This document shows positions 17,626 through 28,500 of a stretch of 64,000 nucleotides of DNA, piece after piece. This stretch comes from Solimonas sp041659605 (lineage in GTDB: Bacteria > Pseudomonadota > Gammaproteobacteria > Nevskiales > Nevskiaceae). The notes beneath the pieces are model-generated. The model searched no databases. It had not been told where the DNA came from and saw nothing but the letters and a program-made list of their open reading frames with translations. The DNA is taken from contig JBAZXW010000019.1 of assembly GCA_041659605.1 (NCBI GenBank), forward strand, positions 22,734-86,733. The letters are read 5' to 3'. Position 1 is the first letter of the stretch; the number at the start of each line of letters is the position of its first letter. Both the position numbers and the translations under genes were made by a program.

Positions 17626-17987
17626 CAGAAGCTCATCGCATCCAGGCCGGCGCCGGCGTCGCCGGCGAGCACGACGCTGATGCGGCTCGGCAAGCAGGCT
17701 GTAGCGTCGCCGCTGTGGCTCAACCAGCCGCTGCGTACACAGACCTGGTTGCGGCACGGGCTCGCGACGAAGCGCACGCGGCCGTTCTCGACCTTGAGCC
17801 GCGCCACCCCCAGCTTGCCGTCGACGGTGAACTCGCGATCGATGTCGAGAGGGTAGCGGCCGATGGTCTGGCCGCTGACGCGAACCTCGAAGCGCGTGGC
17901 GGCAACGGGCGGCTGCCAGTAGCGCGCGTACAGCGCACCGACGATCGCGGCGGCGATGCCGATCGCCAGCACGTCGCCCCGCGTCAC
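17625..17987 (-). CDS. NusG domain II (PF07009, EetA-like) membrane-anchored protein
   Basis: About 120 residues: one N-terminal membrane anchor (residues ~6-23) and an extracytoplasmic NusG-II domain. The C-terminal half has the family pattern SPCRNQVCV...GDATACLPSR with Cys 78, 83 and 98, a possible disulfide or metal cluster. The proposed start is GTG at 17987, 13 bp after the apbE stop; an open frame upstream runs through apbE and is ignored. Flanked by ApbE and the Gx transporter, which matches the EetA-EetB-ApbE grouping known from flavin-based electron transfer loci. Confidence 0.8.
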   Translation of the reverse strand: MTRGDVLAIGIAAAIVGALYARYWQPPVAATRFEVRVSGQTIGRYPLDIDREFTVDGKLGVARLKVENGRVRFVASPCRNQVCVRSGWLSHSGDATACLPSRISVVLAGDAGAGLDAMSF

Positions 17988-18000
17988 CGCAGGCGTCCGG

Positions 18001-19092
18001 TCACGGCACCGTCTCGAAGGCGGTGTCGTCGGCGAAGTGGATCCGCTGCGCCAACGTCGCCGTGACCTCGATACGCCCGTCGGCATCGACGACGAAGGCC
18101 TGGTCGACGCCCAGCCGGCGCGCGGTTTCGCGCCAGGTCTGCGGGCCGGCGACGAACAGTGCGGTGCTCGCGGCGTCGGCCTGCGCGCCGCTCGCGGCAA
18201 CGACGGTGACCGCCTGCAGGCCGGCAGCCGGATAGCCGCTGTGCGGATCGAGCAGGTGGTGGTAGCGGCGGCCTTCGAACTCGAAGTAGCGCTCGTAGTC
18301 GCCGCTGGTGATGACCGCCTCGTCGCCGTCGATGTCCAGCGTCGCAAGCACGCGATGCTGCGCGTCGGGACGCGGGTGGCGCACACCGATGCGCCACGGC
18401 CGTTCGCCGCGCCGGCCGGCGGCACGCAGATTGCCGCCGGCATTGACGATGGCATGGCCATAACCGGCTGCGCGCAGGCGCTCGATCGCCAGGTCGGTCG
18501 CGTCGCCCTTGGCGATCGCGCCGAAATCGAACCAGATGCCGGCTGCGGGCCCGTAGGTCGTTGCCTCAGTGTTCAACACCGGTGCAGATTGCAGCGCGGC
18601 AACGGCCGCGCCGATGTCGGCGGCCGGCGGCGGCTCGCTGCGGAACTTCGTTTCGTCGTGAAAGCCCCACAGCTCCACGAGCCGGCCGAGGCGCACGTCG
18701 AAGCGTCCGTCGCTCGCGGTCGACAGCTGCGCCGCACGCGCGAACAAGGGACGCAGCTCGGCCGGGATGGCTGCCGCCTCGCCGCGCGCGAGCGCCAGGT
18801 TGATGCGGCCCAGCGCACCGTCGCCCCAGGCGCTCCAGCGTTGTTCGTATTCGTGCAGAAAGACTTCCAGCTCATGCAGCGAGGTCTCGGCGACGGTGCG
18901 ATCCTGCTCCGGTTCGAGGTACAGCGACACCGAAACGATGGTGCCCATCGCCAGGAACTCGCGTTCGACCAGGCGCGGGTCGTTGCCGGGTTGCGGGCGC
19001 AGCGCCAGCCAGGTGAACAGCGCGGCGAGAGCGAGGCCGAAAACGAGGCGGCGCAGGAACAGGCGCAGATGCGGGGAGTCGGGCAGCTTCAT
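18001..19092 (-). CDS. apbE: ApbE, FAD:protein FMN transferase
   Basis: Transfers FMN from FAD to a Ser/Thr of extracytoplasmic redox proteins. 363 residues with an N-terminal membrane segment (12-31) rather than a lipobox. Family motifs: MGTIVSVSL (49-57), DFGAIAKG (189-196), NAGG (217-220), TSGDYER (262-268), HLLDPHSGYP (279-288) and the Mg-binding ADAAST (305-310). First gene of a coupled trio with the NusG-II and Gx proteins. No obvious flavinylation target (NqrC/RnfG-type or FMN-bind domain) is in the window. Confidence 0.93.
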   Translation of the reverse strand: MKLPDSPHLRLFLRRLVFGLALAALFTWLALRPQPGNDPRLVEREFLAMGTIVSVSLYLEPEQDRTVAETSLHELEVFLHEYEQRWSAWGDGALGRINLALARGEAAAIPAELRPLFARAAQLSTASDGRFDVRLGRLVELWGFHDETKFRSEPPPAADIGAAVAALQSAPVLNTEATTYGPAAGIWFDFGAIAKGDATDLAIERLRAAGYGHAIVNAGGNLRAAGRRGERPWRIGVRHPRPDAQHRVLATLDIDGDEAVITSGDYERYFEFEGRRYHHLLDPHSGYPAAGLQAVTVVAASGAQADAASTALFVAGPQTWRETARRLGVDQAFVVDADGRIEVTATLAQRIHFADDTAFETVP

Positions 19093-19110
19093 GGAGATTT
19101 CGCGTGCAAT

Positions 19111-19169
19111 GGTAGGGCGACCCGTGGCCGCCGGCGGCCACTCGACAGGCTCGGGAGGCCCGCCCTACG
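19111..19169. repeat. REP-like element, family A
   Basis: Begins GTAGGGCGACCCGTGGCCGCC and ends CCCGCCCTACG, filling the gshB-apbE gap. The right end supplies the gshB stop codon (CTA at 19165-19167, TAG on the minus strand). Confidence 0.65.
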
Positions 19170-20112
19170 TCAATCTGCGCTCGATCGCGGCGATGACGTC
19201 GCCGCCGATGTCGAGGCCGCAGCCGGCGTCCAGCTCGCGTGCGCAGGTCGGCGAGGTGACGTTGATTTCGGTCAGATAGTCGCCGATGACGTCGAGGCCG
19301 ACGAACAGCAGGCCCATCTCGCGCAGTTTCGGCCCGACCTGCGCGGCGATCCAGCGGTCGCGCTCGGACAGCGGCCGCGGCTCGCCGCGGCCGCCAGCCG
19401 CGAGGTTGCCGCGGGTTTCGCCGGCCTGCGGGATGCGCGCCAGCGCGAAAGGCACCGGCTCGCCGTCGACCATCAGGATGCGCTTGTCGCCGAGCACGAT
19501 CTCCGGGATGTAGCGCTGCGCCATGATGTGGCGGCGGCCGTTGTCGGTGAGCGTCTCGATGATCGCGCCCAGATTCAGGCCGTCGCGGCCGACGCGGAAG
19601 ATGCCGGCACCGCCCATGCCGTCGAGCGGCTTGAAAATCACGTCGCCATGCTCGGCGTGGAACGCACGCAGCGTCGCCGTGTCGCGCGCGATCACCGTCG
19701 GCGCGCAGCATTGCGAAAACCAGCTGATGAACACCTTTTCGTTGGCGTCGCGCAGCGAGCGCGGGCGGTTGACCACCAGTGCGCCGTCGAGTTCGGCGCG
19801 CTCCAGGATGTAGGTCGCGGCGACGAATTCCAGGTCGAACGGCGGATCCTTGCGCATCAGGATCGCGTCGAATGCGTCCAGGCGCTGCTCAATCGCGTCG
19901 CCGAGCTCGAACCAGTGTTTCTTGTCGTCGAACACTGTCGCCGGTCGCGCGCGGCCCATCGCGACGCCGTCGCGGATCCACAGATCCTGCATCTCCAGAT
20001 AACGCAGCGCCCAGCCGCGCTTCTGCGCCGCCAGCATCAGTGCGAGCGTCGTGTCCTTGTACGGCTTGATGGACCCGATCGGATCCATGACCACCGCCAG
20101 CGTGCGGTTCAT
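19165..20112 (-). CDS. gshB: Glutathione synthetase GshB
   Basis: ATP-grasp ligase joining gamma-glutamylcysteine and glycine. 315 residues, normal for the proteobacterial enzyme. N-terminal VVMDPIGSIKPYKDTTLAL, the glycine-rich loop DGMGGAGIFRV and the late LFVGLDVIGDYLTEINVTSPT are all typical. The start MNRTLAVVMDP at 20112 gives the family N-terminus; the frame upstream overlaps gshA. 25 bp separate it from gshA, forming a gshA-gshB operon. Confidence 0.96.
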   Translation of the reverse strand: MNRTLAVVMDPIGSIKPYKDTTLALMLAAQKRGWALRYLEMQDLWIRDGVAMGRARPATVFDDKKHWFELGDAIEQRLDAFDAILMRKDPPFDLEFVAATYILERAELDGALVVNRPRSLRDANEKVFISWFSQCCAPTVIARDTATLRAFHAEHGDVIFKPLDGMGGAGIFRVGRDGLNLGAIIETLTDNGRRHIMAQRYIPEIVLGDKRILMVDGEPVPFALARIPQAGETRGNLAAGGRGEPRPLSERDRWIAAQVGPKLREMGLLFVGLDVIGDYLTEINVTSPTCARELDAGCGLDIGGDVIAAIERRLT

Positions 20113-20137
20113 GACGGCGAATTCCCCGGCCGCACGT

Positions 20138-21448
20138 TCAGGCCGCCGCGGGCTTGGCCAGCTCGGCGGTCGCCTCGATCTCGCGCGCGGCGGCGAGCGC
20201 GGCGAGCCGCGCGACGACGCCGTAGGCATAGAAGCGGTTCGGGCGCTCGTCGGGGCCGCAGGCCGGGTCGGGATGGCTGCAGCACTCGTCGAAGGCCAGC
20301 GGCTCGAAGCGCATGCCCGGCGCGTTGAGATTTTCCTGGTTGCCGCGCTGCGAGTTCAGGCGATAGAAACCGCCGACGACGAACTTGTCGATCATGTAGA
20401 CCACCGGCTCGGCGGTCGCGCCGTCGGCGCCCATCTTCTCGAAGGTGTAGACGCCTTCCTGGATGATCGCGCCGGTGACCTCGCGGCCTTCCTTGGCGCT
20501 GGACATGTGCGTGCGCGCCTTGCGGTTCATGTTGCGGATGTCCTCGACGCTGCGCGCCGTCATCACGCCCATGCCATAGGTGCCGGCTTCGGACTTGACG
20601 ATGACGAAAGGCTGGTCCTGGATGCCGTATTCCTTGTACTTGGCGGTGATGTCCTCGAGCAGCAGCGCGACGTTCGCTTCCAGGCACTCCTGGCCTTCGC
20701 GATTCTGGAAGTTGATCTGGCCGCAGTTGCGGAACAGCGGATCGATCAGCCAAGGGTCGAGGTCGATCAGCGAGCCGACTTCCTTGGCCACTTCGCGGTA
20801 GAAGCCGAAGTGATTGGATTTCTGCCGAGCATGCCAGCCCAGGTCCAGCGGCGGAATCACGTCCTGGTCGAGATTGCGCAGGATGTCGGGCACGCCCGCC
20901 GACAGGTCGTTGTTGAGCAGCACCGCGCAGGGCTGGAAGTCGCCGACGTGCAGGCGATCGCCGCTGCGCTGCAGCGGCTCCAGTCGCAGCGTGCGGCCGG
21001 AGATTTCGAGCTTGAGATCGGTCGGCTCGCGCAGATCCGGGATCAACGAACCGACGCGGACGTGGAAACCGGCCTTGGTGATCAGGTCGACCAGGGTGCC
21101 GACGTTCTCCAGGTAGAACTTGTTGCGCGTGTGGTTTTCCGGGACCAGAAGCACGCGCCGCGCGGTCGGACAGACGCGCTGGATCGCGGTCTGCAGCGCC
21201 TGCACGCACAGCGGCTCGAACGCCGTATTGAGGTTGTTGAAGCCGCCCGGGAACAGGTTCGTGTCGACCGGGGCCAGCTTGAATCCGGCATTGCGCAGGT
21301 CGACCGAGCTGTAGAACGGCGGCGGCGTCTTCAGCCACTGCTCGCGGAACCAGGCTTCGAAGTCGGCCGAGCGCTGCAGCAGCTTCGATTCCAGCGCCAG
21401 CAGCGGTCCGGTCTGCGCGGTGGTGAGATGGGGAACAGGGCTGTGCAT
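20138..21448 (-). CDS. gshA: Glutamate-cysteine ligase, Acidithiobacillus-type GshA
   Basis: First step of glutathione synthesis (Glu + Cys + ATP). The 436-residue protein does not resemble E. coli GshA. It matches the separate family first described in Acidithiobacillus ferrooxidans, with segments such as PPFYSSVDLRNAGFKLAPVD, NLFPGGFNNLN, LLVPENHTRN, GLGWHARQKSNHFGFY-like text and KSEAGTYGMGVMT. The ATG is at 21448. Pairing with gshB supports the function. Confidence 0.9.
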   Translation of the reverse strand: MHSPVPHLTTAQTGPLLALESKLLQRSADFEAWFREQWLKTPPPFYSSVDLRNAGFKLAPVDTNLFPGGFNNLNTAFEPLCVQALQTAIQRVCPTARRVLLVPENHTRNKFYLENVGTLVDLITKAGFHVRVGSLIPDLREPTDLKLEISGRTLRLEPLQRSGDRLHVGDFQPCAVLLNNDLSAGVPDILRNLDQDVIPPLDLGWHARQKSNHFGFYREVAKEVGSLIDLDPWLIDPLFRNCGQINFQNREGQECLEANVALLLEDITAKYKEYGIQDQPFVIVKSEAGTYGMGVMTARSVEDIRNMNRKARTHMSSAKEGREVTGAIIQEGVYTFEKMGADGATAEPVVYMIDKFVVGGFYRLNSQRGNQENLNAPGMRFEPLAFDECCSHPDPACGPDERPNRFYAYGVVARLAALAAAREIEATAELAKPAAA

Positions 21449-21637
21449 GTCGATGCTCGTATTCGTTCGCGATGGGGCGCTCGGGGGGATTCGAGCGTGC
21501 GCCTTGCGCTGGAGCGCGCATGGTAGCGCATGGCCGTACCGTCGGCGGCTGCGTCCGTGCGGGTCCCGCTGTTAAGCAGCCCGGTGACTGTGTTAAAACG
21601 CATCGATTGACGCACGTGCATCTTCAGGGAGAACTGA
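21449..21637. promoter_or_regulatory. Divergent promoter region gshA / pilG
   Basis: 189 bp separate the divergent gshA and pilG starts. On the plus strand TTAAGC (about 21571) is followed after 16 bp by TAAAAC, a loose -35/-10 pair for pilG, and AGGGAGA at 21627-21633 is a good ribosome binding site for its GTG start. No operator symmetry was recognised. Confidence 0.35.
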
Positions 21638-22018
21638 GTGTCAAAAGAGTCGACCGTGAAGGTCATGGTCATTGATGACAGCCAAACCATTCGGCGCACT
21701 GCCGAAACCCTGCTTGCGCGCGAGGGTTACCAGGTCATCACGGCCCAGGACGGATTCGAGGCGCTGGCGAAGATCGCCGATCACGCCCCCGATCTGATCT
21801 TCATCGACATCATGATGCCGCGCCTCGACGGCTATCAGGCCTGTGCGCTGATCAAGGGCAATCCGCGCTTTGCGCGCACGCCGGTGATCATGCTGTCGTC
21901 GAAGGATGGCTTGTTCGATCGCGCGCGCGGCCGGATCGTGGGATCGGATGAATATCTCACGAAGCCATTTACGAAAGACGAACTGCTCGGGGCGGTTCGT
22001 GCACACACCAAGAAATAG
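21638..22018 (+). CDS. pilG: PilG, CheY-like response regulator of the Pil-Chp system
   Basis: 126-residue stand-alone receiver. Acidic pocket D13-D14, phosphoacceptor D57 (FIDIMMP), Ser pair 87-88 and K109 (YLTKPF). In Pseudomonas PilG promotes pilus extension (via PilB and FimX) and cAMP production. GTG start with AGGGAGA 4 bp upstream. First gene of the pilG-pilI-chpA-chpC operon; neighbour gshB/gshA upstream matches the gshB-pilG adjacency of Pseudomonas. Confidence 0.93.
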   Translation: MSKESTVKVMVIDDSQTIRRTAETLLAREGYQVITAQDGFEALAKIADHAPDLIFIDIMMPRLDGYQACALIKGNPRFARTPVIMLSSKDGLFDRARGRIVGSDEYLTKPFTKDELLGAVRAHTKK

Positions 22019-22042
22019 CTCAGGGACGCAGCGGGGGGAGGC

Positions 22043-22591
22043 ATGCCAGGGGACTTGAGGGCCATGCGGGACGATCCGTTCGGGCAGCTGCTTGAGCTCG
22101 AAGGACTCCTGCGCGCGGCGCGCATGGACGCGGTCGCCGGCGAATCCCAGACCTGGACCGGTCTGGGTTTCCGCATCGGTCAGACGTGGCTGGCTGCGCC
22201 GCGCGAGGACGTGCGCGAAGTCCTGCCGCCGCCGGCGACGACGCGCGTGCCCAATGCGCGCGCATGGATGCGCGGCATGGCGAACGTGCGCGGCGAGTTG
22301 CTGGCGATCGTCGACCTGGGCGGATTGCTCGGCCTGCACGATTCCGAGCATCACCGTCTGCAACGCATCCTGGTGCTCAACTCCAAGGAAGTGCCGGTCG
22401 GCCTGCTGGTCGACGAAGTGGCGGGCTACCGCCAGTTCACGCCCGGCGAGCAGCGCATCGAAATCGCGGCGCAGGCACAGCCTTTCACGCCCTATCTGCT
22501 TGGCGCCTTCGTGCACGAGGGCCAGCCCTGGCTGGCATTTTCGCTGCACAAGCTCGCGCAGGGCGAGCCTTTCCGGTCCGCAGGGCTATGA
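22043..22591 (+). CDS. pilI: PilI, CheW-like coupling protein
   Basis: Adaptor linking PilJ to the ChpA kinase. 182 residues, CheW-like: FRIGQTWLAAPREDVREVL, then MRGMANVRGELLAIVDLGGLLG, a typical CheW core. The ATG at 22043 has GGAGG almost touching it; an in-frame ATG at 22064 behind TTGAGGG is an alternative start. The stop overlaps the chpA start (ATGA, 22588-22591). Confidence 0.9.
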   Translation: MPGDLRAMRDDPFGQLLELEGLLRAARMDAVAGESQTWTGLGFRIGQTWLAAPREDVREVLPPPATTRVPNARAWMRGMANVRGELLAIVDLGGLLGLHDSEHHRLQRILVLNSKEVPVGLLVDEVAGYRQFTPGEQRIEIAAQAQPFTPYLLGAFVHEGQPWLAFSLHKLAQGEPFRSAGL

Positions 22592-25500
22592 ACGAACGTC
22601 AGCGGCCACAACTGATCGCCGGCATTCATTGGGTGCGCGGCGAAATCGAGCAGAGCATCGGGCGCGCGCGCGGCCTGATCGATCACTACGCCGAAAGCGG
22701 CGGCGACGCCCTGCAATTGCAGCAGGCCTACACCGAGCTGAACCAGGTGCGTGGCACGGCGACGATGATCCAGTGCTATGGCCTTGCGGCCGTGGCCGGC
22801 GAGATGGCGGCGGGACTGCAGGATCTGTCGCAACAACGGATTGCCGAACCGGAGCCGCTGTACTCGGCGCTGCTCGGCGGCACGATCCAGTTGTCCGACT
22901 ACCTGCAGGCCCTGGCCGACGGCACGCCCGACTGCGCGCTGGTAATGCAGCCGGCGATCAACGAACTGAGATTGTCGCGCGGACAGCCGGTGCTGACCGA
23001 GAGCGATATCTTCGTCGCGCAGCTGCAGTCGCTCGGCGCCGAGCTGGCGCCGCTGGACGGAGTGGCGGCGCGGCCCGGTGCCGCGGCGCGCGAAGCGGCA
23101 CGCCTGCTGCCGGTGTTCCAGGCCGCACTGCTGACCTGGATCCGCAGCGGCGCCGACGCGCAGACTGGCGCGGCGCGCGCCGGCAAGGTTGCGGAGCTGG
23201 TTGCGCAGGCTGCGGTGCGCACGCCGGTGCACCAGCTGTGGCGCGTGGCGGCGGCCTGCGTCGAGGCTTATCTGGTGCGCGGGATCGGCAACGTTCTCGA
23301 ACTCAAGCGCCTGTTCGGCCGGCTCGTGGCGCAGCTCAAGATCCTGGCCGCTGCAGGCGAGGATGCGGCGGCCGCGGCAGCCGGCGATCTATCGCTGCAG
23401 ATGCTGTTCCTGCTCGGCCGTTCGACTGCGAACGGCGCGCGCGTGCAGGCCGTGCGCCAGGCCTTCGATCTCGAAGCCCATCTGCCGGATGCGGCCACGC
23501 TGGATCACCTGCGCCGGCGTATCCACGGACCCAGCACCTCGCTGTTGTCCAAGGTGGCCGAGGAAATCCGCGCCGATTTTTCGCGCGTCAAGGACCAGAT
23601 TGACCTGATCGTCCGCGCCGGTGGCGCGGGCGACACCAGCGTGACGGTCGATGGCCTCAACCGCATCGGTCCGACGCTCGGTGCGCTCGGCCTGGTGCGG
23701 CTGCAGCAGGTCGTGGCCAGCCAGGTCCGCCTGCTGACGAAGGCGGGTTCGGGCGCCGAGCCGGCGCTGTGGATGGAGTTGGCGACCTCGATCCTGCGCG
23801 TCGAGAACGACCTCGAAGAGGCGCTGTTCCGGCAGATGCAGCGGCGCGAGGAAGATACCGACGACGAAGTCACGGTCGATGTTCCGGCGTCGCGCGATCT
23901 GGCCGAGGGCCAGGAAGCGCTGTATCGCGAGTTTCTGGTCAATCTTGCGCGCATCAAGTCCGCGGCGGATGCCTTTTTCAGGAGTGGTGCCGGGACCGAA
24001 GTGCCGGACGCCGTCCTGCTGATCGGCGAGATCGCCGCCGGTTTCGAGATCCTCGCGCAGCCGCACGCGGCCGAGCTGTGCCGGCGCGCGCGCCGCTTCG
24101 TCGCCAGCCCCGACTTCGTGCGCCTGCGCGACGACGTCAGCCGCGCCGAGCGTTTCGCCGACGCCATCGCGGCGATCGAGTACTACATCGAAGCGGTGCG
24201 AGCGCAGCTGCCGACCGCGGAAGGCATTCTCGACGATCTCGCGCGCGCACTCGATGTGCTTGACGTCGCGGCGGCCGAGGGCGCTGCGCCGGAGTCTGAG
24301 CTGATCGAGGCGGCGCCGGCTTCCGAGCCGGTGGAGGCGGAGGCAGTACCGCCGCCGACCGCTGCGGCTGCCGAGCCGGTCGACGTTTTCGATGCGGGCG
24401 AAGATCCGGAGATCCGCGAAATCTTCCTCGAGGAAGCTGCGGAGGTGCTGCAGACGCTGCAGTCGTCGTACGTCGCGTGGAGCCGCGATCCGCAGGATCA
24501 CGAAGCGCTGACGACGCTGCGGCGGGCCTTCCATACGCTCAAGGGCAGCGGCCGCACGGTGGGCGCCGCCGACATCGGCGAGTTTGGCTGGGCGCTGGAG
24601 AGCATGCTCAACAAGTGCCTCGACGGGTCGATCGCCGCCAGTCCCGGCGTCGTCGAGACCGTCAGCCGCGCGTTGGCGGTTCTGCCGGGGCTGATCGAGG
24701 CATTTCGCGAGCGCAGGTCCGCGCCGGGCGATGTCGCCACCGTCACTGAGCACGCGGGCGAGTATGCCGCCGGGCGCACGCCGGGCGCGGCGCCGGAACC
24801 GGACATGCTGGCGATCTTCCGCGAGGATGCGATCGAGCGCCTGACCAGCGTCGATGCCTGGGTCGACGCGCACGCGACGGATGGTGAAGTCGCCGTGGAG
24901 CGCGACATCGTGCGCGCGTTCCACACGGTGCGCGGTGCCGCGCGGGCGGTGGAAGCCAATGCGATCGGCGCGATCGCCGGCGCGATCGAGTCCTATCTGG
25001 ATGCGGCGGCGGAAGCTCGGGTTTATCTCGCAGCCGATGCGCGCGGCAGCTTGCGTGAGATGGCTGCCCTGCTGCGCAGTTGGGTCGGCGAGCTGGGAAC
25101 GCCGGCCGCTGCGACGCAGGATCCGGGACCCTGGCTCGAGCGCATCGACAAGATGCGCAGCGAAGTGCCGGAAGACGCAGTCCGGTCGACCGCCGACCGG
25201 CAGCTGGCCGAGATTTTCGCCGGCGAAACCTTCGACCTGGTCTCCAGGATCGAGGATCAGGTCCGTGGCTGGGGGCAGGCTCCCGACAACATCCGCGCGG
25301 CACAGGAGCTCACGGTTCTGAGTCACACCCTGCTCGGCGCGGCGCAGATGTCGTCCTGTCCGGCGATCGGCGACGTTGCACGCGCGCTCAACCGCGCGTT
25401 CGACGGTGCGGCGGCGGCCGCGACCGTGCCCGACGCGGAGGCGATCGCGACGCTGCTGGCCGTCTGCGAAGGCCTGTTCCAGTACCTGGACCGGTTTCGC

Positions 25501-28500
25501 GAGGGCCGCCTCGGCAGCGACGACGCCGGCTGGGCCGGGCGCGTCACGGCCCTGGGCTGGGCCGCGGAGATTCCCGGAACGCAGCCGCCGGCGCTTGCGC
25601 CGGCCCGGTTCGAAACGGCGCTCACGCTCGAAGAGCCCGCGCTGTCCGCGCCCTTGGTCGAATCGCCCGCGGAGTTTGCCGAGCCGCTGGCGCCGGAGCT
25701 GCCGGAAACAAGTCCGGCGGCGGCGCCGTTCGAGGGCTTCGCCGGTGCCGAAGAAATCCTCGAGATGCCGCCGGTCGAGTCCGTGGAGGAATCCGCAGAA
25801 CCGGATCCGGAATTGCTCGGCATCTTTCAGGCCGAAGCCGAGGAGCTGCTCGAAGGGCTCGACCAGAGCGTCTCCGCGCTGGAACGCAATCCGCGCAATC
25901 TGACGCCGCTGGGCGAGATCAAGCGGCTGCTGCATACGCTCAAGGGCAGCGCACGCGTCTCCGGTTTGCGCACGGTGGGCGACGTCGCGCACGGTCTGGA
26001 GTCGCTGTTCGAACAGCTCGAGTTCGGCGAGGCGACGGCGGGAACCTACTTCTTCGCCCGCGTCCAGAACACGCTCGATGGCTTGAATCTCGCGCTCGAC
26101 GATATCCGCCGCGGCGTGATTCCGAATCCGCAGCAGCTGCTCGACGAACTGGCGCAGCCCTTGGTTCCGGATACGGCCGTCGCGGCGTCTGAACCCGCGC
26201 CAGGCGCTGCCTGGGCTCCGTTGGCTGCGCCGCAGCCGCCGGTCTTCGTGCCGCCGACCGCTGCGCCCAAGGCGCCGGCGTTCCCCGACGGATTCGACGT
26301 CGAGGTGGCGCAGACCTTCACCGGCGAGGCCGAAGAGCTGATGGAGATGCTCGAAGAGGCACTGCCGCGCTGGCAGGCCTTGCCGGGCGATTATTCGCCG
26401 GCCCGCGACATGCTGCGTGCACTGCATACCTACAAGGGCGGTGCGCGCATGTCGGGTCTGATGGGCCTGGGCGAGGCTGCGCACGAGCTCGAATCGCTGA
26501 TCGAGGGCCTGGAGTACGCCGGCGAGCTCGACGCCGGTGCGCTCAAGGTCGTGGCCGGCGCGGTGTCCGAGCTGCGCCACCTGACCGATCGCCTGCAGCG
26601 CGGCGACTACATACCGCTGATCGCGGTCGGCGGAGCGCCCGAGGAGGAGGTTCCATTCGAAGAGGCGTCGACCGCTCCCGAGACGACCGCTCCCGAGACG
26701 ACCGCTGCGGGCGTCGCGCAGGCCTTCGAGTTTCCGGCCGCATCGCCGGCGCAGGCCGCCGCGCCGGCGGCGCCGGTCGCGGGCGAGGCGCCGCCGGCCG
26801 GCATGTGGCATCCGCTGCTGTTCTGGCGACCGGCCGAGGACGCCGATTCGCTGGCATCGCAGCGCCGCGAAACGGCGCGCGTGCCGGTCGAAACACTGGA
26901 CCGTCTGCTCAACGAAGCCGGCGAAATCTCGATCTACCGCTCGCGTATGGACGAGCACAACGCCGCGGTCCAGGTGCAGCTGGAGGACATGACGCAGGCG
27001 ATTCACCGCGTGCGCGACCAGCTGCGCCTGCTCGAGATCGAGACCGAAGCGCAGATCGCCGCGCGCGGCCTGATCCAGACCGACCGTCCGGACCGCTACG
27101 CCGGCGAGTTCGATCCGCTGGAGATGGACCGGTTCACGCGCATGCAGGAGCTGTCGCGCGCACTCAACGAGTCGGTCGGCGACCTCGCGGCCGTGCGCAC
27201 CTCCATCGACCAGCTGGCCAGCGAGTCGACGACGATCCTGCTGCAGCAGGGGCGGATCACGACCGAGGTGCAGCAGGGCCTGATGCGCACGCTGATGGTG
27301 CCGTTCTCGCGCCAGGTCGCGCGCCTGCAGCGTGTGGTGCAGCAGACTGCGATGGAGAACAGCAAGCGCGTCGACATCTCGTTCGAGGGTGTCGAGGCCG
27401 AGCTGGACCGCAACGTGCTGGAGCGCATGACGGCGCCTCTTGAGCATCTGCTGCGCAACGCGGTCATTCACGGCATCGAGCTGCCGGCCGAGCGCGAACG
27501 CGCCGGCAAGGCGGCCCACGGCCAGCTGCGCCTGCACCTGTGGCGCGAAGGCAGTCAGCTGTTCATCGAGCTCGCCGACGACGGCAAGGGCCTCGACCTG
27601 CAGGCGATCCGTGAAACCGCGATCCGCCGCGGGCTGATGCCGCCGGACGCCGTCGTGAGCGACGACGAGGCGGCGCAGTTCATCTTCATGCCGGGTTTTT
27701 CCACGGCCAAGCAGCTGACGCAGGACGCCGGTCGCGGTGTCGGCATGGACGTCGTCGCGGCCGAGGTCAAGCAGCTCGGCGGCAGTCTCGAACTGGCGTC
27801 CGAATCGGGCAAGGGCGCGCGCTTCAAGGTCCGCCTGCCGCTGACGCTGGCGATGTCGCAGTCGCTGCTGCTCGGCGTCGGTCACGAGCTGTATGCGGCG
27901 CCGCTGTCGAGCGTCGAGGGCATCACGCGCATCCCGCGTGACGAACTCGATGGCCTGCTCGCAGAGACCGGCCCGGAGTTCGCCTACGGCGGCCAGCATT
28001 ACCGGGTGCGCCATCTCGCCGATCTGGTCGGTCTGCCGCGCGAGACACCGGGCGACGTCAAGACCGTGCACGCGATCCTGGTGCGCATGCCGGAAGGCAT
28101 CGGCGGCGAGGAGCGGCGAGTCGCGGTCGTCGTCGACCATCTGCTCGGCAGCCGCCAGATCGTGTCCAAGGCGGTGGGACCGCAGATCAGCACGATTCCC
28201 GGCATCAGCGGCGCGACCATCCTCGCCGACGGACGCGTCGTGCTGATCCTGGACGTCAGCGAACTGGTGCAGGACCGCACGCGTCGCGTGCTGCGCACCC
28301 AGGCCGCGGTCGACCACGGCGTGCGCGAGCAGCCGGTGGAGACCCGGCGCGAGCTGATCATGGTGGTCGACGACTCGATCACGATCCGCCGCGTCACCGA
28401 GCGCCTGCTCACCAAGCACGGATTCGAGGTGATCACCGCGAAGGACGGCCTGGACGCGATGGCGCAGCTGCAGACCGAGCGTCCCGACGCGATCCTGCTC

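Noticed and set aside
22186..22587. Upstream extension of the chpA frame
   Set aside because: The frame is open but overlaps pilI; the ATGA overlap at 22588 and the PilL-type N-terminus fix the start there.
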